DNA of 64,000 nt from Achatina immaculata (Eukaryota; Mollusca; Gastropoda; Stylommatophora; Achatinidae), in NCBI GenBank assembly GCA_009760885.1, contig CM019719.1, positions 23,042,084-23,106,083 of the forward strand, in the 5' to 3' direction. How positions within the stretch are numbered: position 1 is the stretch's first letter; every line of letters starts with the position of its first letter. The position numbers and the translations under genes were made by a program. The notes below the pieces were generated by a model. The model was not told where the DNA came from and made no database searches. It was given only the letters and a program-made list of their open reading frames with translations. Below, one piece after another: positions 11,430 through 21,366 of the stretch.

Positions 11430-11600
11430 CGTTGGTGTAGCTCGTGCATGAGAGGGTGCGTGGTTGAGCGCTTTGAGCACCCGTTTCTTTCGTTCTAAGA
11501 GCTTGGAGTTCAAATCACGGGATCTCTTTCTATATAAGCAGGTTTCAAGGCCAGCTTGCACACTTTAGTGCTCTAGGTAGGCCGTCATTAATCTCTCTGC
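11430..11600 (+). other. Possible degenerate tRNA-derived SINE
   Basis: A T-loop-like string gagttcaaatc (about 11505-11515) and an upstream tggtgtagctcg resemble pol III B and A boxes. Spacing is about 72 bp, longer than the usual 40-45, and no acceptor-stem pairing is evident. Kept only as a weak candidate. Confidence 0.25.
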
Positions 11601-11684
11601 CTCAGTATAATGGAAGACGGTTCACATGCTTGCTTTTGGTTGTTCCTTTCTCTTTTATTTGATGATTTTAGCTCTTTCGGGCTC

Positions 11685-12003
11685 CTCCCCTGTACAACAA
11701 AAATAACTAATGAAGAATGTATGAGAAGAGCTGGAGAGACAAAAAAACCCTGTCAAAAAGATAAGAGAGAGACAATGTACTTTCATAGGACATGCAATGA
11801 GAAGAGGAGGCATTGAAAATATTATAACAGGAAAAATAGAATGAAAAAGATCAAGAGGAAGACAAAGAGAAATGAAACTGGACAGTCTGACGGGATGGTG
11901 TGAGAGGAGATCATCAACTGAGCTGATGGCCTGCATGAAGGATCGTGTAATGTGGAGAAGCATAATAGCCAACGCCAGTCGGCACGGCACCTGATGATGA
12001 TGA
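11685..12003 (+). mobile_element. LINE family C 3' end, damaged
   Basis: Nearly matches 19558-19881: C-terminal reverse-transcriptase tail (EECMRRAGETK, then a GHAMRR equivalent, then ELMACMKDRV and a HGT stop), followed by a short GAT tail. A TGA replaces a codon near 11840 and small indels break the frame. Heavily 5'-truncated, so non-autonomous. C-terminal motifs of this sort are typical of RTE-like LINEs, but the clade is uncertain. Confidence 0.82.
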
Positions 12004-12084
12004 TGGGCTCCTCTCGCAAACAGTGGAAACTGTTTCAACAGCTGATGATTGTAAACCGTCCTTTCAACTTGGATTATTTATCCG

Positions 12085-12395
12085 AATTATGAGCTTTTAT
12101 CTCCTGAGTGCTGGGGACGAAGACGCCCGATAAGGTAATCAGCGACCCATAGGTGACCAAGACCCTGTCCCACCTCTCCGTGGTACCCCCAGTAACAGGC
12201 CTAGCCTGGCTAACGGGGCAGGGATCGCCATAATCCTCATGGTGGTGGAGTCTACTAAAGAAGCATTGCACACCTCCTGCTTTTTAGCTGTACTCTGGGA
12301 CTGAAAAAGTAGCCACCATAACCTGCTCCTACGCCGATACGATGCTGTGCCTCAACATCTCTATAGCATCGGCTGCAAAGAACAACAGCTCGCAG
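12085..12395 (-). repeat. Dispersed repeat family X, minus copy
   Basis: Reverse-complement match to 9517-9870, including the gatgttgaggcacagcatcg segment and the gggacagggtcttggtca segment. The intervening portion differs by indels and lacks the ATT microsatellite. The two copies face opposite ways about 2.5 kb apart. Confidence 0.75.
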
Positions 12396-12619
12396 TTACA
12401 AGGAGTTAGTACAAGTACAAGTGCCTGGATGTTTTATTTTATTTTAAAATCATCACAAATGAAGTTTGTGATTTCAAACAATTTAAAGGCGACTATCTCC
12501 ACTTTTGCAGGTTTTGGAAACTTACATTTATAAGTAACGTTTATAAGACACGCGGAAACAAATACAAACTGTCAGTTTCATCTGCATGGAGAACAGCAGA
12601 AATCAAGTGGTAGGCGGTT

Positions 12620-13260
12620 AACAGAAGGAGGAATCAAACAGAAGGAGGAATCAAACATAAATCAAACAGAAGGAGGAATCAAACAGAAGGAGGAATCAAA
12701 CAGAAGGGGGAATCAAACAGAAAGGGGAATCAAACAGAAATCAAACAGAAGGAGGAATCAAACAGAAGGGGGAATCAAACAGAAATCAAACAGAAGGAGG
12801 AATCAAACAGAAGGATGAATCAAACAGAAGGGGGAATCAAACAGAAATCAAACAGAAGGAGGAATCAAACAGAAGGGGGAATCAAACAGAAATCAAACAA
12901 AAGGAGGAATCAAACAGAAGGAGGAATCAAATAGGAGGAATCAAACAGAAGGGGGAATCAAACAGAAGGGGGAATCAAACAGAAAGGGGAATCAAACAGA
13001 AGGGGGAATTAAACAGAAGGAGGAATCAAACAGAAGGGGGAATCAAACAGAAATCAAACAGAAGGAGGAATCAAACAGAAGGAGGAATCAAATAGGAGGA
13101 ATCAAACAGAAGGAGGAATCAAACAGAAGGGGGAATCAAACAGAAATCAAACAGAAGGGGGAATCAAACAGAAATCAAACAGAAGGAGGAATCAAACAGA
13201 AGGGGGGAATCAAACAGAAATCAAACAGAAGGAGAAATCAAACAGGAGAGAAATCAAACA
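12620..13260. repeat. 17-bp minisatellite, left arm of a split array
   Basis: The basic unit aatcaaacagaaggagg (17 bp) is mixed with shorter atcaaacagaa units in irregular order, about 40 copies in all. Blocks such as long-long-short recur, implying secondary amplification. The array stops at 13260, where the 3' tail of a LINE begins, and resumes at 15121. Confidence 0.95.
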
Positions 13261-15120
13261 GAATAATGAATGAATGAATGAATCTTTATTTTTAAAGGGT
13301 AAAAAATGTGGCAGGCAGTCCCATCTTACATCTGCCCTTCATAACTCCATCTTTCATTCTTCCCACACACTCGATTTAATACAAGTATACAAATTACATT
13401 AGGAAAAAGACATATCAAAAGAGTGTAAGATTAAACCATTACATTCAAAGTAAAAGAGAAGAAGTAATTAACTGAATAAAAAAGCACTCACACACATACA
13501 CGCGCACGCACAGACATATAAATAAGCAAAAATACATTGTCAGTACAGATCTTCTAACATATGTTTTTTTTTAACAAACATTAAAATAATTTCTAAAAAT
13601 ATCTAACAAATTACTTTTCGAACTGTCATTTTAGTATTTGATAGCTGGCGAGTCATGGGTTGAGAGAGTGCTGGTTATTCTATGGAGGCATATAATTACA
13701 AGCAAGTAAATAATGAAACAGGTTCGAGTTAAAGAATGAAGTATTACTAATGGGTCTTAAATGATAGGGGAGGGTGTTCCAGAAATGTACTGCAGAGTAT
13801 GCAAGGCTTTTCTTGAAGTGATCAATCCTGGGTTTAGGAAGAAGGCAGTTTTTTTTAACGCTGGATATATCTAGTGTTATATGTAAACAGTGACCACAAG
13901 GAAGGCGGAGCATTGTGTGACAGAATTCTGAGAACAAATTTAACTTTGTTAAATGGCTCTGTATTTGAAGGGTAGAATTTTGAGTTGTTTGTGCTAATCT
14001 ACAGTCTGTACTGGGTGTTTGTCACAAATCAGATTTAATGCTCGTTTGTGAAGTGAATGGAGCCTTTTTGTATTTAAGACTGATCATCCATCCCAGATTG
14101 TGGAACAGTAATTTAAGTGTGTTTGTATGTGTGATATGTAGTACATCTTTCTTGTATCTTTGTCGATAAAGTGTTTAATTTTGGCTAGTTGGTAAACTCT
14201 CTGTGCAATCAAGTTTGTTAGGTTATGTACATGTGAATTCCAAGTTAAATGCTGATCAATGATGAGTCCTAGAGGTTTATGTTCATGAACATTTTCTGTT
14301 GCCTTAGCCCCAGAATAAAGATGTAGTGAAGTTTGTGTTGCATTCTGCAGTTTCTGTCTTGTAGTGATGAGCATGGATTTTGTTTTGTTGGTGTTTATCA
14401 ACATACCATTTTTATTACTCCATTTAATCAAGCTGTTTATATCATTTTGGAGCGTTGTCTGTAGATTATTGTTGTAAACAGTATAGTCATCAGCAAAAAG
14501 ATCACATGAAGAGTGCTTTAAATATAGTGATAAGTCGTTAATGTAGATAGCAAAGGAAATAGGACCAAGAATGGAGCCTTGAAGAATACCAGTATCAACC
14601 ACAGAAGAGTTAGATAATTTGTTTCTAAAGCAAACTGCTTGTTTTCTACCTGAGAGAAAAGATGTAATAAATTTTGTTAGATCAGAGTGTAATCTATAAC
14701 CTTCCAGGTTTTTTTTTTTGCAAGAATTTCATGATCAGTCATATCGAAGGCTTTCTTGAAATCAACAAAGACAGCACCACACAGTTTGTCTTAATTTATA
14801 TTAGACGACCAGCTTTCTGTCATTTTAGTTAATGCTGTGTGGCAGGAGCGATTTGGTATAAAACCTGACTGGCTGTCTGTTAGTAGATTGTTTTTCTGCA
14901 TGTGTAGAGGTGTTAACTTTTGTATATGTTTTTTCAAGAGGTTGATAATGATGACAGAGTGGATATGGGTCTATAGTTTGAGAGGTCACTAGTCTGTCCA
15001 GATTTAAAAAGAGGAAACACTTTGGCAAGTTTAAAAGCGTCAGGGAAATAATCTTTGTCAATGCACAAATTGTATATGTATGTTAGTGTGTCTGTGATAA
15101 CTGGTGCAGCGTACCGCAGT
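13261..15120 (-). mobile_element. LINE family D copy nested in a minisatellite
   Basis: A minus-strand non-LTR element whose 3' end (low coordinates) has a simple tail of about five 4-bp units (sense-strand ATTC), a tttaaaaataaag polyadenylation-like stretch, and a 3' UTR also found at 30314-30500. The 5' end is truncated at about 15120. Both flanks belong to one 17-bp array (agaaatcaaacag immediately left and right), consistent with a target duplication that cannot be distinguished from the array unit. RT motifs place it in the CR1/L2/Jockey-like group. Confidence 0.9.
13680..14602 (-). pseudogene. Reverse transcriptase, LINE-D
   Basis: The minus strand encodes GILQGSILGPISFAIYINDL (motif B region), LFADDYTVY (catalytic FADD, about 14485-14510), thumb residues and HIQTHLNYCSTIWDG in one 172-codon frame (14084-14602). 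A C-terminal segment with KSLAYSAVHFWNTLPYHLR follows in another frame (13680-13937). Remnants of earlier RT sequence, equivalent to an NRQPVRFYTKSLLPH region, lie in a further frame at 14825-15061. Several frameshifts and stops show it is dead. No endonuclease remains. Confidence 0.87.
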
Positions 15121-15272
15121 AGAAATCAAACAGGGGAAGAAATCAAAAAGAAGGAGAAATCAAATAGAAGAAGCAATCAAACAGAAGAAGAAATCAAACA
15201 AAAGAAGAATTCAAATAGAAGAAGAAATCAAACAGAAGAAGAAATCAAACAGAGGGAAGAATCAAACTACGG
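15121..15272. repeat. 17-bp minisatellite, right arm of the split array
   Basis: Units of the gaaatcaaacagaagaa type continue the 12.6-13.3 kb array beyond the LINE. They are more A-rich (gaagaag in place of gaaggagg), so either the two ends of the array had already diverged or the arms evolved separately after insertion. Confidence 0.88.
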
Positions 15273-15578
15273 TTGTTATCAGAATATCAGAAACCAGAGA
15301 TTAATAACAACGAGCAATTATAGACTCTAGCTTTTTAGTGAGAATTTATAAGCAAGTTTGATAAACGCACCACAGATAAATGAAAATTTTTCGTGTTTGT
15401 ACTTATTAATTCAATTGTCCGTGAAACAGACTTTTAGCCGAAATACCGGATGCTTTTTTGAAAGAATGCAGTGAGCCATTCAGTACTACTGAACATTGAC
15501 CAAAATATCCATCAAAGCAGGAATTCTAAAGCCTTTTTCATGATTAGACTCCTAATATGTATGTACTTACTGAAGACA
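15273..15578. other. Unassigned sequence
   Basis: About 300 bp of AT-rich DNA between the minisatellite and the SINE; nothing is recognised. Confidence 0.4.
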
Positions 15579-15832
15579 GGGTGTCTGAGTGGCGAAGTGG
15601 TTAGTGCACTGGTCTCTCATGGCGAAGGTCGGGGGTTCGAATCCGGCCGGCGGCACCCCAGTCACCCAGCTGTAGAAATGGGTACCCGACTTCTTCTGGA
15701 GTTGGGGAAGGAAAAGGCGGCCAGGCGTGATACTGACCATATCACCCTCTAGTGTGCTGACAGGTCAAGGAAAATATGGGCACTAACACCATATCCCTAT
15801 GTGCCTCTAAGGCATGACAGGGTTACCTTTTT
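15579..15832 (+). mobile_element. tRNA-derived SINE (type A)
   Basis: The head carries a clean A box, TGGCGAAGTGG (15590-15600), and a perfect B box, GGTTCGAATCC (15634-15644), 44 bp apart as in a tRNA. The ends ggtgtc and ggcacc can still pair as an acceptor stem. A body of about 170 bp follows (gaaatgggtacc, ggcgtgatactgaccatatcac, gtgtgctgacaggtcaagg). Elements sharing this body occur at 40.2, 44.3, 45.8, 47.8, 52.2 and 62.3 kb. The body makes it a SINE rather than a tRNA gene. Confidence 0.88.
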
Positions 15833-16263
15833 TTTCTACTGAAGACAGCAAAATATAACAAGTAAAAAAAAAATTAGGTATCTTGGATGTATGTTTACAG
15901 AAGATGTGAAGCTTGATAGAGATATCTGTGTTAGAACACAAAGAGCCAATACTGTTGCATACCGGTAAGTAAGCATAGATTCCTAATAGATTGCTCAGTA
16001 TGTCTCCATATCCTCTTTGCCAGATTGCCGGAATGGTCATCATTATCACCAATCCTAGTAGACGCCAGTTTACATCAAAAGATCAATAGCTTAAAATTGC
16101 TTCGTTCATTTTTAACCCAGCAAAAAATTGTCAGAGATCTTCTTCTTTTATTTCTGCACAGCGTCCTGTTGGACTGGGAGAGGGCTACGGCGGCTATTTT
16201 TGTTCAGTCTCTGAGTTCAGGGAAAAAAAAAACAAACAAACACACACACACAACCACACACAA
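15833..16263. other. Unassigned sequence
   Basis: AT-rich DNA ending in an A-run and AC-rich stretch (about 16220-16262) that abuts the mariner left end. No gene is recognised. Confidence 0.4.
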
Positions 16264-17592
16264 GGGTCGTTAAGAAAGTAATGCACCACATCGCTGTTTT
16301 CAGCTAATAATGAAGATAGAAGCATGAAATTTTGCACACTGTAAATATGGCATGTGCCGATTGTGTGAACCAAATTGCACCACAACTGGCCAAAGAATAT
16401 GGCTGCCCAAAAAGTTGAAATGGAGCGTGTTAGCAGCTTGTGGTATGAGCAGCGAGTTGTGATGGAATTTCTCGTTGCAGAGAAGGAAACTGTTATGAAC
16501 ATTCACACGCGTCTATGTGATGTGTGTGGAAGTTTTGCAGTCGACAGGAGTACAATCAGTCACTGGGTTCAGAGCATCAAAGAACAAATAAGTGGAGATA
16601 AAGAGTTGCATGATCGGTCGCGCTATGGACGTCCTGCCACAGCCACCAAGGCAGAAATGTTGAAATGCGCTGAGGGCATTATTCTTACTGATAGGCATAT
16701 CACTACTCAACAACTGGCCTTCAAGCTGTCAGTCAGCAATGGTAGGTCAAATGCAGTTATAAAAGTTCTCGGATTTTCAAAGGTTTGCGCAAGATGGGTT
16801 CCTCGAAGTCTCACAAATGAACCTCGATTGCAATGGAAAGCAATTTCTTCTGAATTGTTGGAGCGTTTCAATGCTGAGAGAGAGAGAACTTTTTGGCTAA
16901 GATCGTAAGAGGTGACGAAACCTGGCCACATCAAGAACCTGAGACAAAAGAACAGTCAATGGAATGGCATCATCCGCAATCACCACAAAGAAAGAAATTG
17001 ATGACAACTCCTTCAGTTGGAAAGGTCATGATCACTGTCTTTTGGGACACTGAAGGTGTGATTCTTGTGGATGTTATGCCAAGAGGAGAGACAATCAATT
17101 CGTAAGCTTACATTAAGACATTGAAAAAAACTCAGTCAACGTTTTCGCAGAGTTCGGCCGCACAAGAATCCAGCAGACCTGCTTCTCCTTCACGACAGTG
17201 CACGCCCTCACATAAGTCTGGCAACAGGGGAAGCAATCACCAGATTGGGTTGGACTGTACTACCCCATCCATCCTATAGTCCCGATTTGGCACACCCTGA
17301 TTTCCATCTGTTTGGTCCACTTAAAGATGCGCTCCGATGGGTAAGATTTGAAGATGACGAAGAAGTGATTCATGCAGCGAAGAAACGGCTACATAATCAA
17401 GAGAAAATCTGCTACGGGCTAGGAATACATGCAGTTGTTTCGCGCTGGCGTAAAGCCGTACAATTTGATGGGGATTATGTTGAATAATACCGATGTTTAC
17501 ATGATATACCCATGTATACTGTGTATAAATTTCATGCTTTTTGAATTAACAGCTCCTGAGAAAAACGATGTGGTGCATTATTTTCTGAACGC

Positions 17593-17594
<2 letters not shown>
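16264..17594 (+). mobile_element. Mariner-family DNA transposon, near full length, inactive
   Basis: Terminal inverted repeats of about 29 bp: the left begins gggtcgttaagaaagtaatg (16264-16293) and the right, on the opposite strand, begins gggcgttcagaaaataatg (17594 down to 17566). Both continue into caccacatcg. Length is about 1.33 kb, the normal mariner size. The left flank is AC-rich and the right flank is an (AT)n microsatellite, so the expected TA duplication is clear only on the right. One degraded transposase gene occupies the interior. Confidence 0.9.
16399..17487 (+). pseudogene. Mariner transposase (broken)
   Basis: The probable start is ATG at 16399 (MAAQKVEME), followed by an N-terminal helix-turn-helix DNA-binding region (RSTISHWVQSI, then DRSRYGRPATAT) to about 16890. 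The catalytic core follows: first Asp in GDETW, the WHHPQSP and VFWDTEGVIL stretches, second Asp in LLHDSARPH (about 17185-17210), third Asp in the SPDLAHPDFHLF region (about 17280-17312). It ends at 17487 after WRKAVQFDGDYVE. The reading frame shifts near 16890-16905 and returns between 17105 and 17175; a TAA interrupts near 17103. The catalytic residues survive but the protein cannot be made. Confidence 0.9.

Positions 17595-17645
<51 letters not shown>
17595..17645. repeat. (AT)n microsatellite
   Basis: About 25 AT units directly abut the mariner right end. Mariner inserts at TA, so expansion from the target site is plausible. Confidence 0.95.
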
Positions 17646-17646
<1 letters not shown>

Positions 17647-17651
17647 CGTGT

Positions 17652-17810
17652 GGATCCCTGGGCTAGACCTGTTACTGCAGGTGCCAACGGAGAGATGGAA
17701 CAGGGTCGGCCATGGTTCACCACCCTGAGGATGGTATGCCAGCTATAGGTCTCTGGCTATGGGTCTCTGGCTTCCGAGTCAGACAGCATCTTCACTCTTA
17801 TTTCAGAGAT
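17652..17810 (+). repeat. Dispersed repeat family X, partial copy
   Basis: Matches the family X interior and end: gggctagacctgttactgca, aacggagagatggaacaggg, then gagtcagacagcatcttcac. The beginning is missing and a short duplication of ggctatgggtctctgg is present. Confidence 0.65.
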
Positions 17811-19507
17811 GGAAATAAACAGTAATCAAATTACTAACCCCTCTCATTTGGCTCCCACGCTTCCAAAAGAGTCGATGTTACTGGCTAAGAACCCAAATAT
17901 TAGAATATTGTATAGAACTGAAAGCTATTTTATACATTTCCATCAGCTATGTTCCATTATTTGTCTGTTTTATATCTTTCATCAGAAATCTAACCAACAG
18001 TTTCATGTACATATATTTCTTTTCATCACAATGTATGAGATACTTTCATGGTACATCATCAGCGATTTTCATCCTATTTTGAAAATTGCTGCAGTTTCTT
18101 CGCTCTAGAATTCTGTCAGCTTCCTCTTTTGCTCTTTCAGTTCCTCTTTACTATTTCATGGGTCAGTCAGTGTCTTTTCAGTCATATTGTCAGTGTCTTT
18201 CTCGCTTTCCCCCGACTTCTGTATACTGCAGTGTCCGCGTTCCCTTGTACTTTACCTCTTATTCCCTTCACATTGTTTCTTGACAAATAGGGTTTATCCT
18301 TTATATTTTGTGCCCCTCCCCACACCGTGAATTTCCCATTTGTCCATCTTAAGGTCAAGGTCGCTTACAGGAAAGCATGACCTCACAAAGACCTGTATGT
18401 CCCTGCCCACTGTCCCTTAAATGTCAAAAGCTGCATCCACGCATGCGCAGTGCTTAATTAATCAGAACCCCGGTGACTGGACCAAGGTCAGGGTGGCCCA
18501 CATCTGTCAACAAAGACGAGAGTCCATGGGATGAGGGAGTTGAGGTAATGGTCCAGAATAAAATAAAAAGAGAGAGAGAGAAATATATTTTTTGGACTGT
18601 TTGTTCAGAATACAGCAATTCTGAACTTTTGACAGACTAGTGCGAGTCTGCTCGCGAGAATACTGTAGTGGCAGACAATATCATGGGAATACAGATAATA
18701 AAACAGTGGGAGGAATAAATAAATAGATAGATGTCTGTCACAACAGTAGAAGAATAGTTAGACATACAGATAGACAGATGGATGGATGGATGAATGGATG
18801 GGGATGGATGGCTGGCTGGATGGATGGATGGATGGATGGATCCCCAAAAAAACGATAATAATACAGATGCCAGGTCATCCAGCGGCCGGAAGTGTCCAAA
18901 TGACAGGATATAGCGGGCGAGATTGATGTGGGTTTAAAGGTCATACTTAAGGTCACGCGGCAGCTTTGTCCAGGGCTTTTTTTTTCGCTCTAAGTTTGCC
19001 TGTCACACGGAAATCAAGCTTCTCAGTGCTGTCTGCCATTTTCTGATCTCGTCTAGGAGGGACATTTTGGTCTTTTCTCTGCCAGTTTGTTAAAATGTTG
19101 TTTCGTTCATGTTGCTGGAGTTAATGATCGCTATTTTTCTGTTACCAACACTTGATAAGAGAGAATATAGCATATAATTAGATGGTCTTGTCCTTAATGA
19201 AGACGATTTTAACTCTTGACCTGCCAAACAATGTTCATGACAACATTTTTTTATGATTACGAAAAAAACTGCCTATATGCTTTACCTGAAAATGGTTTGG
19301 TGCATATTACCTGCATTTTCAAGTTTGAAAACTATGAATTCATGATTACAAAACGAAGTATAATACTGTAGTTATTTTATTTTTTTTAAAGCCATTTAAA
19401 TTATTCGTGGTGGACTAGGAGTTAATGGCGTTAGAAAACTGTTGTACGTCATGTTGCTAGGCAGTTTGTATCATCACTTATTCTAGCAATTGTTTACTGG
19501 CATAATT
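17811..19507. other. Mostly unassigned sequence
   Basis: AT-rich at both ends, with a GC-richer middle (about 18300-18550) containing gcatgcgcagtgc, an NRF1-like string near 18439-18447. A GA run occurs near 18572-18585. No open frame with recognisable protein content and no transposon ends were found. Confidence 0.35.
18768..18842. repeat. (GATG)n microsatellite
   Basis: Imperfect GATG/GATA/GGCT tetranucleotide tract following a degenerate GATA stretch from about 18720. Confidence 0.93.
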
Positions 19508-19881
19508 AATTGAAAGCAGCAGAAATGTGGTTTATTAGAAGAATGCTGCGAATCCCCTGGACAGCAAAAATAACTAGTGAAGAATGTATGAGAAGAGCTG
19601 GAGAGACAAAAAAAAAACCTTGTCAAAAAGATAAGAGAGAGAGACAATGTACTTTCATAGGACATGCAATGAGAAGAGGGGGCTTTGAAAATATTATAAC
19701 AACAGGAAAAATAAAAGGAAGAAGATCAAGAGGAAGACCAAGAGAAATGATACTGGACAATCTGATGGGATGGTGTGAGAAGAGATCACCAACTGAGCTG
19801 ATGGCCTGCATGAAGGATCGTGTACTGTGGAGAAGCTTAATAGCCAACGCCAGTCGGCACGGCACCTGATGATGATGATGA
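19508..19881 (+). mobile_element. LINE family C 3' end with open C-terminal frame
   Basis: A frame of 119 codons (19510-19869) encodes an RT C-terminal tail: AAEMWFIRRMLRIPW, ITSEECMRRAGETK, TFIGHAMRRGGFENI, GRRSRGRPREM, and a final ANASRHGT before the stop. A GAT tail follows (about 19867-19882). All catalytic RT motifs are missing because of 5' truncation. It has fewer breaks than the related fragment at 11.7-12.0 kb. Clade is RTE-like by C-terminal appearance only. Confidence 0.87.
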
Positions 19882-19960
19882 TAATTAGCCACATTTTTAA
19901 AAAAAGATATTTTTTATATTGCGAGGTATTTAACAGAGAATGAAGATGCCTGTGCTAGAG

Positions 19961-21259
19961 GAATGATTCTTAACCTGGGGTCTTTGAACCCCTAGGGGAC
20001 AAGCAAATGGATTGGCTCGAATATAAAAGTATCTTATAATTATCTGGGCTCTCTTTTTTAACTTCATTTTTAACGACGGGTTCACTGATATTCTCAGACA
20101 AGAAAGGGTCTACAGTTCCTCTCGGACAAGAAAGGGTCTACAGTTACTCTCAGACAAGAAAGAGTCTACAGTTACTCTCAGACAAGAAAGAGTCTACAGT
20201 TACTCTCAGACAAGAAAGAGTCTACAGTTACTCTCAGACAAGAAAGAGTCTACAGTTACTCTCAGACAAGAAAGAGTCTACAGTTACTCTCAGACAAGAA
20301 AGGGTCTACAGTTACTCTCAGACAAGAAAGGGTCTACAGTTCCTTTCAAACAAGTCTACATTTGTTCTCAGACAAGAAAGGAGTCTACATTTGTTCTCAA
20401 ACAAAAAAAGGAGTCTAAATTTGTTCTCAGACAAGAAAGGAGTCTATATTTGTTCTCAGACAAGAAAGGAGTCGACATTTGTTCTCAGACAAGAAAAGAG
20501 TCTACATTTGTTCTCAGACAAGAAAGGAGTTTACATTTGTTCTCAGACAAGAAAAGAGTCTACATTTGTTCTCAGACAAGAAAGGAGTTTAGATTTGTTC
20601 TCAGACAAGAAAAGAGTCTACATTTGTTCTCAGACAAGAAAAGAGTCTACATTTGTTCTCAGACAAGAAAAGAGTCTACATTTGTTCTCAGACAAGAAAG
20701 GAGTTTACATTTGTTCTCAGACAAGAAAAGAGTCTACATTTGTTCTCAGACAAGAAAGGAGTTTACATTTGTTCTCAGACAAGAAAAGAGTCTACATTTG
20801 TTCTCAGACAAGAAAGGAGTCTACATCTGTTCTCAGAAAAGAAAGGAGTCTACAGTTGTTCTCAGACAAGAAAAGAGTTCACATTTGTTCTCACGCGAGA
20901 AAAGAGTTTACAGCTGTTCTCAGGCCAGAAAGGAGTTTACACTTGCTCTCAGGCCAGAAAGGAGTTTACACTTGCTCTCAGGCCAGAAAGGAGTTTACAC
21001 TTGCTCTCAGGCCAGAAAGGAGTTTACACTTGCTCTTAGGCCAGAAAGGCGTTTACACCTGCCCTTAGGCCAGAAAGGAGTTTACACCTTCTCTTAGGCC
21101 AGAAAGGAGTTTACACCTTCTCTTAGGCCAGAAAGGAGTTTACATCTGCTCTTAGGCCAGAAAGGAGTTTATAGCTATTCCCAGACCAAAAAGAAACAAC
21201 AGGTTTTTCTCAGACGGATAAAGAGGGGCCATTGTCATAATAAAGGTTGAGAACCACTG
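19961..21259. mobile_element. hAT-like ends enclosing a minisatellite
   Basis: The left end reads gaatgattcttaacctgggg. The right end, on the opposite strand, begins cagtggttctcaacctt; the core ttctyaacct is shared. This resembles the CAGTGGTTCTCAACC termini of Charlie-type hAT elements. Flanking octamers tgctagag and gtatagag match at five of eight positions, a weak candidate 8-bp target duplication. No transposase is present. Most of the interior is the 29-bp array. Confidence 0.6.
20095..21183. repeat. 28/29-bp minisatellite in three blocks
   Basis: Block 1 (20095-20350) has a 28-bp unit ending gagtctacagttactct. Block 2 (about 20355-20905) has a 29-bp unit, cagacaagaaaggagtctac plus atttgttct. 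Block 3 (about 20920-21183) has a 29-bp unit, caggccagaaaggagtttac plus acttgctct. All share agaaagRagtytaca, so they are variants of one ancestor. The 29-bp period keeps all three plus frames open for over 200 codons; I reject these as genes. Confidence 0.95.
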
Positions 21260-21263
21260 GTAT

Positions 21264-21366
21264 AGAGCGACAACGCAACTGTCAAGACCAGGGAACCAGA
21301 AGCAGTCAAGACCCCGTCCTATCTCTCACTGTGTGCTCCTAATAACAGGCTCAGCGTGTGAGGTGT
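21264..21366 (-). repeat. Dispersed repeat family X fragment
   Basis: A diverged minus-strand match to the middle of family X (gtcaagaccccgtcctatct, then ctcctaataacaggctcagc). It abuts the hAT-like right end. Confidence 0.55.

Noticed and set aside
15579..15655. Functional tRNA gene
   Set aside because: A and B boxes and an acceptor-like stem are present, but the sequence continues into a body shared with other SINE copies and the cloverleaf is imperfect.
20391..21097. Three overlapping plus-strand frames over 120 codons
   Set aside because: The 29-bp period rotates the frame each unit so all three phases give the same peptide; typical of a non-coding array.
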